From: Plotosus lineatus
Taxonomy: Eukaryota > Chordata > Actinopteri > Siluriformes > Plotosidae
Direction of reading: 5' to 3'
Length of the DNA stretch: 64,000 nucleotides
Assembly: GCA_024760905.1 (NCBI GenBank)
Contig: CM045746.1
Coordinates: 11,692,966-11,756,965, forward strand
Shown here: piece after piece, positions 1 to 10,629 of the stretch
Layout of the letters: each line of letters opens with the position of its first letter
How positions within the stretch are numbered: the first letter of the stretch is position 1
The notes under the pieces: model-generated
Seen by the model: the letters and a program-made list of their open reading frames with translations, nothing else
Told to the model about the DNA's origin: nothing
Database searches by the model: none
Program-made: the position numbers and the translations under genes

Positions 1-215
1 AATGTTCACAACAATCTCTACAGCGACGAGAAAAAACGGAGAGGCTCCACAAATAAGCGCGTGCAATATAATTAAAAATAGCTTTGCAGGCTAGTCAAGG
101 TAATAAAAGTGACAACAATTGTTAATTTGTGATGGCCAATAAACTAACACTGGGTCTGGAAGTAACCGATTGCATGAACAACAACAAATAATAATAACAA
201 TAAATAATAACTTAC

Positions 216-390
216 CGGCTTTGCAGGGATCTTTGTAGTCTATGGTCTCGGTTTTGTCCTCTTCAATATAGTCAAAGCTGTCTGCATATTCTAAGCAGCT
301 GTACACGGACATTTTGCCCCAAAAAGTAACGCCGGCCATCAGCAGCGTGATCCAATGCATTTTAGTCCGTGCTGAATGCGTGCAGTCCAT
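216..390 (-). CDS. tll1: Tolloid-like 1, coding exon 1 (signal peptide and start of prodomain)
   Basis: First coding exon of a BMP1/tolloid-family astacin metalloprotease, a secreted enzyme that cleaves chordin and procollagen; the rest of the gene lies beyond the left edge of the window. The frame opens with ATG at 390 (a second in-frame ATG at 360 has A at -3), runs through a hydrophobic signal-like stretch ([12 protein letters not shown]) and reaches [16 protein letters not shown], which I recall as the TLL1 N-terminus; BMP1 has a clearly different version before YKDPCKA. The exon ends in phase 1 at 216, followed by a consensus donor GTAAG (215-211). I chose ATG 390 because human TLL1 also carries about nine residues before the methionine aligned with 360; either start is possible. 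The cpe gene upstream in the same orientation supports the call. Confidence 0.9.
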
Positions 391-560
391 GGGGGGAGGG
401 GGTCGAATAACGCGGAGTCTGCGGACTTGGAGGGCTCGCGCTGCAGTTTAGTGGTTCGCTTGGAGTACGAGGAGCGGAGCGGGGCGGAGGCTCGCGCAGG
501 TCTCCGACGCACACCACCAACAATCGATATGCGCGCGCCAGAAGATCAGAACTCTGGAGG
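391..560 (-). promoter_or_regulatory. CpG-rich 5' flank and probable 5' UTR/core promoter of tll1
   Basis: Directly upstream of the tll1 start codon the sequence becomes unusually rich in CpG and G/C compared with the AT-rich surroundings. It includes a GC-box-like GGGGCGGAG near 481. This is compatible with a CpG-island promoter or a GC-rich 5' UTR. No TATA box or start site can be fixed from sequence alone. Confidence 0.45.
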
Positions 561-1490
561 TCAGAGCTCACTGAGAGAAAGGAGAAAGGGGGATAGAAGG
601 GGAGGGGGGAAGAGATCTAATAACTACAGTTCACATCACAAAGGTAGCCTTGCGTTATGTAAAGAAACACGAGACAACAAAAGGGAATAAAAGTCGAACG
701 AATCGCAGACTTGCATGAACGGAAAAAGTAGATTAATAAAATCAATCAATCTTACAGGGTTTTGCAGCACTAATCTGGAGAAGTACTATTAAGACGGAAA
801 TAAGTCCGATCACTTCCTGATTTGTTAATGACAATTTATAGATCAACGGTTTTTTTATTTATTTAGTTGTAGGATAATAGCGGCAGCAGTAATTGTTGAA
901 AAAAAGCATGATTTAGGGACTGTATTTGTATATAATTATTCGAGCTAGCAGACCTCGGTATAAATAAATAACGTGATACTTGTTGTGTATGATAATAACT
1001 AGTGATATTCGAGGTGGTACTATATTTCAGTCATCCCGCCTATCCTCCCTCTACTCTCAAAAATCACGATAGCAGGCTCCAGGCGACCTGTTTTTGTCGC
1101 TGGGCGATCAAGTGTGCATCTTTTGTCCCTTTCATATAAATCAGTAAACGTTTAAAAAAATGTTTCAGACACGGACCATAGAATCCACTTTTAAAAGTTC
1201 CTCCTCAAAGGGTTTCAATAAAAGACACGCACATTTCCAAGTGTAAACATACACAATGACGAACAACGCATGCAGGATTAGTTCGAGATGAAAGAGCATG
1301 TAAATCATCTCTGATGTGGAAGAGAAAGAAAACATGACGTCTCGGCGGCACGAGCCCAAACCGGAGAAACTTACCAAGAGTCGCACGAGTTGTCCGGATG
1401 AGGCTATTTGCTGGGGTGGGTGTGGAGAAACAAAATTAATGAGAAATGTCTTGTAAATGACGAAAAGCCTTTTTTTAAAAACGGTTTTGG
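561..1490. other. Upstream flank of tll1, no gene recognised
   Basis: No exon or repeat recognised. A CRE-like ATGACGTCTC lies at 1334-1343 and a consensus minus-strand splice donor (GTAAGT) reads from 1374; an untranslated upstream tll1 exon is possible but unsupported otherwise. Confidence 0.3.
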
Positions 1491-1615
1491 CCTTGTAATG
1501 GCCGGGCGAGCTGCTCAGGTTGTACTCTACCGTCGCCCAGTGTTGGCTAAGATGGGCGCCAGCCTCCCCGCGACCCTAATTAGGATTAACCGATTCAGAA
1601 AAGAAGTGAATAAAA
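1491..1615 (+). repeat. SINE-B tail fragment (5' truncated)
   Basis: Matches only the 3' module of the SINE-B family: the segment around GGCGAGCTGC and then CCCTAATTAGGATTAA, ending in an A-rich run. Head and core are absent, as expected for 5'-truncated retroposition. Confidence 0.75.
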
Positions 1616-2611
1616 ACGGCCGTGCGCGAGCTGCTCACGGGTTTGCGGCTGATAGATGGCACGCGGTGCTTTTTATACACCTGTGCGTAAATCTCTGAAA
1701 TGCTATACCTGACCTATTGTGGTCTCAGGCGTCTCTATAACAGGAACAACCGGTTATTGTTTTCTTCTTCTTCATTTGGTTGATAAAAAGGGAGAGAGAG
1801 ACCGAGCCGGTAGCAGTAAAAGTAACACAGTGCCTAAAATTTCTGTAAATCCTCCTATAAAGTCGCGCGCACAAGGCGTCAGGATGTGAGGTAAATTTCC
1901 ATGTAGGTGAGAGGAGCCGTTATAACCACCACTGAGACGTCATTCACCGTGTGACAGTTACAAATAAAAACCCCATTTACCTTTTCATTTAGGGCCCACA
2001 AAGGTCATTCTCGCCTACCCTAACACATACACTTAAAAAAAAAACAAAAAAAAAAAACACTATACTACAGTACTCTCATTGGAGCGTTTTTAGTACAGCA
2101 GGGTTCGGGTAACGTACTGTTAAATTAAAAAAAAAACCTCTATTACTCAAAGCTAATTTAAAGCAACTGATGACTCCAGTCCTGTCAGAAGCTGCATGGC
2201 GGCCATTTTGAAACTACATAATTAGCAATTAGCCTCTGATTGGCTGCACTAACGAGCAGAATTAGCTTGTAGTATGTAGCCGGTTATCTTCCTCAGACTC
2301 ACAGGTTTGAAGATATTTATAATATTGCAGGTCACAAATTGAATGAACGCAGTTCGGTGATAAACAATTAACTCTGAAAACCTGAATAAAATGTAAATAT
2401 GGTGGAATTTTCATGCTTATATAGTGTAGACCCTAAACATGACACTGTATCGCGCGTGCGTGCAGAAAGAGAGCGCGAGAGCGAGGTTGGAAACTGAGGT
2501 ATCTGTAGTGTAAAGCAAGTCGCGCAACTTAAACTTCGTTCTGCCATAAAAGACTTATTTCTCATTAAATAGCCTATTTATAGTATTTTACACTCCCTTG
2601 TTGATTTAGTT
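1616..2611. other. Intergenic, no gene recognised
   Basis: AT-rich sequence with A-runs near 2034-2060. The inverse of the CRE-like decamer at 1334 recurs at 1934-1943 (GAGACGTCAT). Around 2200-2290 there are several ATTA/TAAT cores and a CCAAT box in reverse, which could be enhancer-like, but nothing decisive. Confidence 0.3.
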
Positions 2612-2643
2612 ACACACACAGAGAGAGAGAGAGAGAGAGAAAG
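2612..2643. repeat. (AG)n microsatellite
   Basis: Perfect AG dinucleotide run of about 30 bp; a complementary-type (TC)n run lies at 2768-2789. Confidence 0.9.
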
Positions 2644-2970
2644 ACGGCTTACCCTCAGGGTCGACACCGCTTCACAGCGCAGGCTCATCCTCCGCGTCTG
2701 CCTCAGTCTCCTCAACTCTTTCGGCAGCGCTTGTTCTTCTGCACCCAGACGGAATACCCTTACCCTTTCTCTCTCTCTCTCTCTCTCTCGGTACCGGGTT
2801 TTTTCCGAATGGTCCCGTTTTCCTGGAGATTAGCGAGCGCGCATTTCTTCTGTCTTGCGCGCTCAGTCGCTCGCAGCGCGTCCAGATTAATCCCCTCCAC
2901 CTCACGCCTCTCCTCTCCCCTCCCGCGCTGCTCGAGGGAACTGCCTGCTGGCGTTACGTCATCAACCCAT
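2644..2970. promoter_or_regulatory. Second CpG-rich block upstream of tll1
   Basis: A stretch with dense CpG (for example GAGCGCGC, CGCAGCGCG, CCCGCGCTGC) containing a CRE/ATF-type site TTACGTCATC at 2954-2963. It could be a distal promoter, an untranslated first exon region of tll1 or an isolated CpG island. No ORF here looks like a protein. Confidence 0.35.
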
Positions 2971-3118
2971 CAAGCTGCACGGGAAAGTGAACTTCGCGGA
3001 AGACGCGACTGTCTGGTGACAGAGATCGTGAATGACAGATGAGACCAGTGTTCCCGAATTATTTCGTAAAGGAAAACCACCAAATGTGCGCTCAGAAATT
3101 TGCCCATGGAGCCTATGC

Positions 3119-3256
3119 TTATTTACATCATTTACCATTTTGTATATAATTGAGCAATTAAGGGTCAAAGGCCTCACTCAAGGGCCCAACAGTGGCAGGT
3201 TGATGGGTTTGGAATTTGAACCACCAACTATTAGTAATCCTGAGCCACCATTGCCC
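3119..3256 (-). repeat. SINE-C fragment
   Basis: Reverse-orientation copy of a tRNA-derived teleost SINE: ATTTACAT...TTTAC start, GGCCTCACTCAAGGGCCCAA core, and a B-box-like end before GAGCCACCATTGCCC. It is directly abutted by the Tc1 element. Confidence 0.65.
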
Positions 3257-3261
3257 AATTA

Positions 3262-4799
3262 CTAGTCCTTCTAAAAAAATTATCATATTGTGATAAAGTT
3301 TATTATTTTCTGTAATGGACTGATAAAAATTGAACTTTCATATATTTTAGATTCATTGCACACCAACTGAAATATTTCAGGTCTTTTATTGTTTTAATGC
3401 TGATGATTTTGGCACACAGCTCATGAAAACCAAAAATTCCCATCTCAAAAAATTAGCATATGATGAAAAGGTAGTCTAAACGAGCTATTAACCTAATCAT
3501 CTGAATCAACCAATTAACTCTAAACACCTGCAAAAGATTCCTGAGGCTTTTAAAAACTCCCAGCCTGGTTCATTACTCAAAACCGCAATCATGGGTAAGA
3601 CTGCCGACCTGACTGCTGTCCAGAAGGCCATCATTGACACCCTCAAGCAAGAGGGTAAGACACAGAAAGAAATCTCTGCGTGAATAGGCTGTTCCCAGAG
3701 TGCTGTATCAAGGCACCTCAGTGGGACGTCTGTGGGAAGGAAAAAGTGTGGCAGAAAACGCTGCACAACCAGAAGAGGTGACCGGACCCTGAGGAAGATT
3801 GTGGAGAAGGGCTGATTCCAGACCTTGGGGGACCTGTGGAAGCAGTGGACTGGGCTACAGGTGCCGCATTCCCCAGGTCAAGCCACTTTTGAACCAGAAA
3901 CAGCAGCAGAAGTGCCTGACCTGGGCTACAGAGAAGCAGCACTGGACTGTTGCTCAGTGGTCCAAAGTACTTTTTTCAGATGAAAGCAAATTTTGCATGT
4001 CATTCGGAAATCAAGGTGCCAGAGTCTGGAGGAAAACTGGGGAGAAGGAAATGCCAAAATGCCTGAAGTCCAGTGTCAAGTCCCCACAGTCAGTGATGGT
4101 CTGGGGTGCCATGTCAGCTGCTGGTGTTGGTCCACTGTATTTTATCAAGGGCGGGGTCAATGCAGCTAGCTATCAGGAGATTTTGGAGCACTTCATGCTT
4201 CCATCTGCTGAAAAGCTTTATGGAGATGAAGATTTTCATTTTTCAGCACGACCTGGCACCTGCTCACAGTGCCAAAACCACTGCTAAATGGTTTACTGAC
4301 CATGGTATTACTGTGCTCAATTGGCCTGCCAACTCTCCTGACCTGAAGCCCATAGAGAATCTGTGGGATATTGTGAAGAGAAAGTTGAGAGACACCAGAC
4401 CCAACACTGTGGATGAGCTTAAGGCCGCTATCGAAGCATCCTGGGCCTCCATAACACCTCAGCAATGCCACAGGCTGATTGGCTACATGCCACGCCGCAC
4501 TGAAGCAGTCATTTCTGCAACAGGATTCCCGACCAAGTATTGAGTGCATAACTGAACATAATTATTTGAAGGTTGGATTTTTTTTTTTTTGGGTCGGATG
4601 AACTATGCTAATTTTTTGAGGTGGGGATTTTTGGCTTTTCTTTGCTCTTTTGCCAAAATTATCAATATTGAAGCACTAAAAGGCTTGAACTACTTCAGTT
4701 GTGTGTAATGAATCTAAACTATATGAAAGTCTGTTTATCAGCACATTACAGAAAATAATGAACTTTATCACAATATGCTACTTTTTTGAGAAGGACTAG
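3262..4799 (+). mobile_element. Tc1-like DNA transposon, copy 1
   Basis: A 1,538-bp element bounded by TA (3260-3261 and 4800-4801). Terminal inverted repeats begin CTAGTCCTTCT and end AGAAGGACTAG, extending inward through ATATTGTGATAAAGTT-type sequence. Length, TA target and the DD34E transposase fit the fish Tc1 group. It lies at the end of a SINE-C fragment. The transposase is broken, so the copy is not autonomous. Confidence 0.92.
3590..4543 (+). pseudogene. Tc1 transposase, inactivated
   Basis: Starts MGKTADLTAVQKAIIDTL, then an N-terminal HTH with GRKKCGRKRCTT. Catalytic residues are visible: first D in FSDESKF (near 3980), second D in HDLAPAH (near 4250), E in PIENLW (near 4355). Lesions seen: an in-frame stop (TGA) after KEIS at about 3681, a stop after the VEKG segment near 3811, a frame change at the WTG junction near 3850, and another near 4240 just before the second catalytic D. 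The frame change near 3850 removes roughly 18 residues of the second HTH compared with the family as I know it, and is shared with the copy at 48.7 kb. Confidence 0.88.
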
Positions 4800-5060
4800 T
4801 ATTTACTGGTCAAATGGTGTAACATTTAATGAGAGTTGGGTTAAATCAGTTTTTTTTTTTTTTTTTTTTTTTTAATTAATAAAAGGAAATGCATTGCAAG
4901 TGCATTATTTCTCTGTAGCAGGACATTACAAAAGTTATTTTAATTATACCTCAGCAAATTTTCAACACTATTCTACTTGGGTTAAAGACCACCTATGGGA
5001 AAAGGCAAGTGCCGCCCCCCACCCCACCCCACCCACACCGAAAAGCAATGTAGTATAATG

Positions 5061-5364
5061 CAGTGGTCTTCAACCTTTTTTGAACCAGGGACCAGTTTTA
5101 TGTATGAAAATGTTTCCGCGGACCGGTTAGAGTCTACGCCGTAGTCTTGTTTTGGTGGCTGTTGCCACTGAAAACCCTGCCTCACAAAGATATGTGTTTG
5201 GAAATGGAAGAAAGGCTTTCAGTGCTTCTATGGCAATTTCAAAAACAGTTGCGTTTCAAACTAAGATCCAGAAACTCTAATAAAAAAATATAATTTGTAC
5301 CATGAAAGATTTTGTTTGTGGACCGGTATCAAATGAACCATGTCCCGCGGGCTGGGGACCCCTG
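5061..5364. mobile_element. Non-autonomous hAT-like element
   Basis: About 304 bp with termini CAGTGGTCTTCAACC and GGTTGGGGACCCCTG-like ends, and inner GGACCGG motifs, the pattern of hAT (Charlie-type) MITEs. Flanking octamers GTATAATG and GTCTAAGG agree at 6 of 8 positions, consistent with an old 8-bp target duplication. No coding capacity. Confidence 0.7.
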
Positions 5365-5371
5365 GTCTAAG

Positions 5372-5515
5372 GAGCATGTCTTTGGACTTTGCGAAGAAAT
5401 CGGCGTAATCAAAGGAAACCCACAAAGCATGGCAAGATCATATAATCTCCACACAGAAATCCCAGGATTTGAACCCTGTCGCTCTGATGCAAAGGGAGTG
5501 TCGCTGTGCTGCCCA
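5372..5515 (-). repeat. SINE-B fragment, head plus core
   Basis: Reverse-strand SINE-B core (CATGTCTTTGGACT, then TCCACACAGAAATCCCAGG and a B-box-like GGATTTGAACCC). Diverged and lacking the 3' tail. Confidence 0.6.
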
Positions 5516-5604
5516 TTTTCAATATTTATTTCATTCTCAATTTATAAACACCACCTCATGCTTTGTATTTGTCTCGGGTTACATTTGGGATAGTAGCCCA
5601 TACT

Positions 5605-5850
5605 TCATTCAGTGCTTAGCACTGTTAGATCACAGCAAGAAGGTTTTGAATCTTGTTTCTAGGCTTGTGACCCCCAAGGTGCTTTCTTTCTGGATTTTGC
5701 ATGCTGTCCTTGTGCCTGCATGGGTTTTTTCAATGTAATCCATTTTCCAAAGACATGCACATTAGGTCAACTGGCTACTCTAAACTGCTCATGAATATGA
5801 ATGCAAGTGTAAATGATCATTTGTATCTGTGTTCTACTTAATGCAGAGTG
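5605..5850 (+). repeat. SINE-B, diverged
   Basis: Head-like TTAGCACTGTTAGATCACAGC, then the core CCAAAGACATGCACATTAGG and a GAATGCAAGTGTAAATG segment. Many substitutions; the terminal tail is not visible. Confidence 0.55.
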
Positions 5851-6179
5851 GTGACACTAGGGCCGATATAGCCTACAGTCTCCTTACGGATGATGCCAAT
5901 TGTTTGCGCATGGATCATGCTGTGCGAGTACCATTTTAGTCCAATTCAGTGGCTTCCTTTCACTGGAGAACGCCAGGATACAGGAGGAACATTTTGAGAA
6001 ACTCTCAAGAACAGAAATCCTAAGACAACGGAGCTGTAAAATGCAATGCGACACATTCCATCATTGCACTACCCATAGAATGTGCTTTTTAAATTATATT
6101 TAACGCGCTTTTTTTGTAACATCACTAGAGAGATTTAAAAACAAAACTGTGTGCCAAAGGTCCAAATCGGTGTTCAATA
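5851..6179. other. Intergenic, no gene recognised
   Basis: No repeat or exon recognised. Confidence 0.3.
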
Positions 6180-7060
6180 AATGCACATTGAGAACAATAG
6201 TGAGCAGTAATTGAATGTTGAGAATAATGTTAATTAATGATTAGACATTGGGAGTAGGGCAGTGGTGGCCTACTGGTATAGGGTGCTGGATCGCTGACCC
6301 TAAAGGTTGGGGGTTCAAGTCCCACTTTCCACACGGTTGTCACTGTCCCCCTAGTGCAGCTAACTGGGTTATCAAAGGTCAGCCACGTCTCTGACTGTCT
6401 ATGGTGTGAAGTATGTAAAAGAACCATTGCTGACTTTCAACAAGAGTAGGCTGCAAAGCCATCAGTGTGTTTCCGCCCTGTGATGGCCTGGCGAGCTGTT
6501 CAGGGTGTCTCTGCTCTCACCTGGAGTTGGTTGGGATGGGCGCCAGCCTCTCTCCGGTACGGAAAATGAACATTAGGTGTAACAGCAATCCGAGATTGGA
6601 CATTGAAAATAGTAATGATCAGTGATTGGATGAAGGATACAATAGCAATTAGTATTTGGATATTGGGAATAATGGTGAACAGTAATTGGACATTGGGAAG
6701 AATTAAGAGTACTTCATGATTGGTCATTGGAAACAATGGTAATTAGTGATTAGACATTAGGAGTAACAGCAATCAGAGATTGGACATCGGAAATAATGGT
6801 AATCAGTGATTGAATGAAGGATACAATAGCAATTAGCATTTGGACATTGGAAATAAGAGTGAACACTGGACATTGAGCACAAAGCTAATTAATGAATAGA
6901 TATTACGAATAATATTATTAATAATTGGACATTGAGACCAAAGGTAATTAGTGATTGGACATTGGGAATAATGGTACTTAATGACTGGACATTGGCATAA
7001 ATTGTAATTAGTGACTGGGTATTGGGAACAATAATAATTAGAGACTGGACTACTATATCT
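6180..7060. repeat. 30-bp degenerate minisatellite, left part
   Basis: Tandem units of about 30 bp built on AATGGTAATTAGTGATTGGA followed by CATTGGGAAT. A variant stretch (ACATTAGG..GTAACAGCAATC, later TGAAGGATACAATAGCAATT) recurs 184 bp apart (6570 versus 6754; 6631 versus 6815), giving a higher-order period of about six units. A SINE (6257-6570) splits it, and the array resumes at 10630 beyond two LINE fragments. Confidence 0.85.
6257..6570 (+). repeat. SINE-A/B hybrid
   Basis: tRNA-type head (GGGCAGTGGTGG, B box GGTTCAAGTCC) and SINE-A body, then a switch at GTGTTTCCGCCCTG into the SINE-B tail ending GGAAAATGAA. Flanked by ACATTGGGAGTA / ACATTAGGTGTA, so it inserted into the minisatellite; the flanks may be a target duplication or adjacent array units. 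Confidence 0.85.
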
Positions 7061-7075
7061 ATCTACTTTATACAA

Positions 7076-8452
7076 ACAGCTAAGGTGTTACTACTGCTAG
7101 GCCGTCGAGTCATCAGCTGGGTCCATCCATCCACAGACCTCCTTTGGTACGAAGCATCCATCAACCATTTGTCAACATGATGGTATCTTCCCCTTCCTCC
7201 ATATGACTTTTATTAGCTTCCATAATTTAGTGAGAAGCTTGGGGCACTTTTTGTACACTTTATACATTATTCCATTTGGCTCTGGTGCTGAATGTGTTCT
7301 TGCCTTCTTGACAACCTCTCTTCTCCCATGGTAGGTTCTTTTTCTTCTAAGGGTTTCTCAGGTTTTTCCACTGGCTCTATTCTGCTGTTTCTACCCAGTG
7401 CTTTATGTCTGATTTTGTCTGAGTGTGCCGCCTTCAAATATGCTTCCACTTCTACCCTTGGTTTCTGAAGTTTCCCTGATCTCCCTTCAAGTACACTTGC
7501 TGCGAAGCCATATGGGTTCTTGATAAAGGCTACCATTTTTTTTTCTGGCCTTATCGTGTTTATTCTTTCTGTACCGCCGAGTTCTCTGAGCCTCCTCTTT
7601 AGGTCTTTTCTCAACTGCTTCAGACCTTCCCTCTCATTTTCATTGCTTCTCTTATATCTGTTGGACAGTGTTCTGATACCATGTCTTATGCAAGTAATCT
7701 CTGTCTCTCCTATTAAGCTGGTGATCTTTTTTTCCTCCTTCCTTTCTTCCTTCCAAAACTGGTCTTCTCCAACACGGTACACCAATCAATCTGCACATGC
7801 CTTCTAGCTTCCGTTCCACTGGTCCTGCTAGGGTTGCCTCTAGAAGCTTGTCCATATCGTCATCAAATTTTTGTCACTCACCACTGTTCATTGGAGGCCA
7901 GTTTATTCTTCCTTTCCTCTCTTCTGTACAATTCTCACTGGTTACTCTTGGTTCATCGGTTGGTCTCCTCATGACTTCCTGGTTTGGGGCAATTGGTTGA
8001 AGGTCCTCAGTACTGTGGGTTCGATCCTGACTATGGTTCTCCACAGTCTCATCAGCTACTGCTGTGCATTCCAACTGCCGCTCTCCAGTTCTACATTTGG
8101 ATTTCGCCTGATGGCGTTTGAGTCCCTATAAATTCTTGCACAGTTCGCCGCACTGATATCTTGGCTATATTGGGAGTGTTCCTGTCAGTCCTTTTGTACA
8201 GGCCTTGTCGTTACTATTTGTTCCGTCCTGTTGGGTCTTTCATACTCCCTCCCTCTCAGAAGACCCCGAGGGTATGTCTCTGATTAGGTACTTGTAGCTA
8301 ATTAGAGGTGCTTTTTTGGGGTTGCTGGTCCTTCTTGCCTTGGTTCCAGTCGTTCCTGGATGTCAACTGTCTATCCAATGTCACCAGTCTGTTCCTGGTT
8401 GTCATTCATTCTTTCCTGAAGGTCACTGGTTCACCAGATAAGAGAGTACAAG
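7076..8452 (-). mobile_element. RLE-type (R2-like) LINE, copy A: N-terminal half joined to 3' end
   Basis: Reading right to left: an upstream region, then a frame with INWPPMN..WQKFD (about 7900-7850), a frameshift, then a 172-codon frame (7785-7267) with FIKNPYGFAASVLEGRSGKL and EVEAYLKAAHSD, then in another frame THSAPEPNGIMYKVYKKCPK (about 7290-7230), the start of the reverse transcriptase. After FVPKEV (about 7140) the rest of the RT is missing and the sequence jumps to the element 3' end (CACCTTAGCTG at 7076-7090). I recognise this protein family from fish LINEs whose ORF ends in a restriction-like endonuclease. Clearly dead: frameshifts and a large internal deletion. Confidence 0.75.
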
Positions 8453-8453
8453 C

Positions 8454-10262
8454 AGCTAAGGTGTTACTACTGCTAGGCGGCCGGGTCCATCCATCTACAG
8501 ACATTTCATTCCTTATCCCAGAACGTCCTCGGGATGGCGGGACAGCAGAAGGTGATCAATTGTCTGCTCTCGAAGGTCAGGCTTCCAGCTACTGTCATTC
8601 CTTCAGCGCCAACAGGATGCTCTCTGCTGATAGAGCCATGCTGTTTATTGCTCTTTTCCTGTCTCTACCCTTTATTCCCAGGGCTGCCATCATCTTCTAG
8701 CAGGACACTCCCAGGAAACCACGTACTCCTACTTCAAAAAGGAAACTCCATGCCTGCCAGCCTTGGTGTCTACAGTCTTCCAACAGCTCATCATACTTTT
8801 CAAGCTTCCTCTAATGTGCTTCTTGATATCTGGTTTCCCATGGTACTGTTAACTCAATAAGGAGTAGTTTCCTTGTGCTCTCTGAGAATAGCAGAACATC
8901 TAGTCGCAGGGTTGTAGTCTCTACTATTGGTGGAAATACAAGCTTGCTTCCAAGGTCAGCCTTTAGTTGCCAATCCTTGGCCTTGCTCAGGATACCACCT
9001 TTTACCTGGGACCTTTTACCATGATCTCCACTTGCCACAATGTTGATGAAAGCTGTCTGTTTGTGATCTATTTTTTCCTTTAAGTTTCTAATGTGTAGGC
9101 CAAAGCTCTCAACACCTGGTCATGTCTCCACCTGTATCTTCCCCGGCTAAGTGCAACCTGGCATGATGACAGAATGTGCTCTAGGTTATCTGGCTTTTGG
9201 CACCGATGACATGATGGATCTTCTATTATTCTCCAGTTGCATAAGTTTGTTGGCATAGGGAGTCCTATACGGATCTCAGTAAGAACTTCAGTTGGAAAGA
9301 TGTGTACGTACTTCCATATTTGGTCCCAAGTCGGTTGTCTCCGTTTAGTTTCCCACCTTGTCCATGCTCCTTAACTTCCCATCTGCACTGCTTGTACACA
9401 CCTGATCTGGTCCTCCTTTTTCCTTATCACTTGTACCGTTTAGCCTTTGGATTAGCTCCTTTATACTTAACTGAGGGTTCAGTGCCTAGCCTTTGTCTTC
9501 CTTTGCACACAGTTCAAACAATGTCTGTGGTGAAGGTGGGATTCAGCTTTTACAGCTTCAGCTGCCCTCCATTTGTTTCCTGTTTGAATTTCGACTCCTG
9601 CTTCGTAAACTTTCGCATCTTTTAGAATCAGTCATGCCTTCTCTGCCTTGAATTCCTCCTCGACTGATGAAAGTGGCAATCAAAGCTTTGCTGATTTACA
9701 GTACAGCCATGTCGAGGAAAAACACTGGGATCCCTAGCCACCTTCTAAGGTATTTGTTGATTTCCCCTTTCCATGCTCTCGATCGTTGACAAGGAAATGT
9801 CATACAGCATCAATACCCACATTATTCTGGGTAGAAGTCCATGTTGGAAGATCCAGGCTTTATACTTCCCTGGCAGCCCTGACTTGTCAATATTCACCAG
9901 TCTTTCTACTGTTTGTTGTTCCAGACGTTTGTTCTTGATGTCTCTCAGACTAACGTCGTACCATTTCCCTAAGTACTTAATTTGGCTTCTGTATGATGGA
10001 TGGCATCTGTTCATCTTGGATCTTCAAGGTAAATTCCCCCCCCCCCCCTTTTTTTTTTTTTTTTTAAATCAGCATACACCCTTGATTTAGCAGATTTGAA
10101 CTTCATCCTAGCCCATGTGGCGGTCTCTTCAGTGCCTGTTGAACCCATCCAGCCTGGACATGCAATGCACAGTAGTCTGTGATGGTTAAATCATCCATAA
10201 ACCCTCTACTTGGTGGTTGCCTGTTTGTCCTGGATTTTGGCCCTCTGACTTTTCCCCGCTTC
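8454..10262 (-). mobile_element. RLE-type (R2-like) LINE, copy B: RT C-terminal half and endonuclease
   Basis: Read from right to left: PPSRGFMDDLTIT with the catalytic FMDD at 10190-10201; the frame 10014-9745 with KSGLPGKYKAWIFQHGLLPR; a CCHC finger CHRC..H(ILSS)C at 9211-9161; then 9038-8811 with RLDVLLFS and LLIELTVPWE, which fits a PD-(D/E)xK type nuclease core; and the C-terminal part to about 8530. The order RT, CCHC, restriction-like endonuclease is that of the R2/R4/NeSL group. Frames are broken in several places. Its 3' end (8454) abuts copy A, so the two fragments are head to tail and their ends share the CAGCTAAGGTGTTACTACTG sequence on the plus strand. Confidence 0.78.
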
Positions 10263-10265
10263 TAT

Positions 10266-10541
10266 ATAATTCGTTCGTTTTCTTTGAACCACTTAATCCT
10301 AATTTGGGTTGCAGGCAGGCTGGTGCCCATCTCGGTCAACTCTGGGCGATGGTGGGGTATACCATACTTGCCAGGCCATCACAGGGCCAACACTCACACA
10401 AGCATTCACACCGAGGGGTGAATAAACCCACACAAGCGCAGGGAGAGCATGCAAACTCCACACAGAAACGCTCAAGATGGGAATCGAACCCAGGACCTTC
10501 TTGTGGTGAGATAGATGTGCTAACCACTACGCCACTGTGCT
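10266..10541 (-). repeat. SINE-B
   Basis: Reverse copy from tail (CACTTAATCCTAATTTGGG) through core to a well-kept head (GCTAACCACTACGCCACTGT) with B box in ATCGAACCCAGG. Adjoins the left end of LINE copy B. Confidence 0.85.
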
Positions 10542-10548
10542 GTCAAAA

Positions 10549-10628
10549 GGTGTATGTTTCCTTCGCCCAATCTGAGCCTTAAACTCGCAACCTTCAGATT
10601 AAGAGATCGTTTCACTACCTCCTGCACT
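10549..10628 (-). other. tRNA-like sequence, probably a SINE head relic
   Basis: On the minus strand it reads TTAGTGCAGGAGGTAG, then CTCTTAATCTGAAGG and GCGAGTTTAAGGCTC, resembling D arm, a CTT anticodon region and T arm of a tRNA. The anticodon stem pairs poorly, so this is a pseudo-tRNA or SINE remnant rather than a gene. Confidence 0.3.
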
Positions 10629-10629
10629 A

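Noticed and set aside
376..690. 104-codon plus-strand frame opposite tll1 exon 1
   Set aside because: Arises from the GC-rich flank; arginine/glycine rich with no domain, and antisense to the exon and its 5' flank.
2731..3042. 103-codon frame in the CpG-rich block
   Set aside because: Runs through a (TC)n repeat and has no recognisable domain; GC-rich sequence stays open by chance.
7520..8860. Plus-strand open frames of 86-130 codons in 7.5-8.9 kb
   Set aside because: Antisense to the R2-like LINE, whose minus-strand frames carry recognisable motifs.
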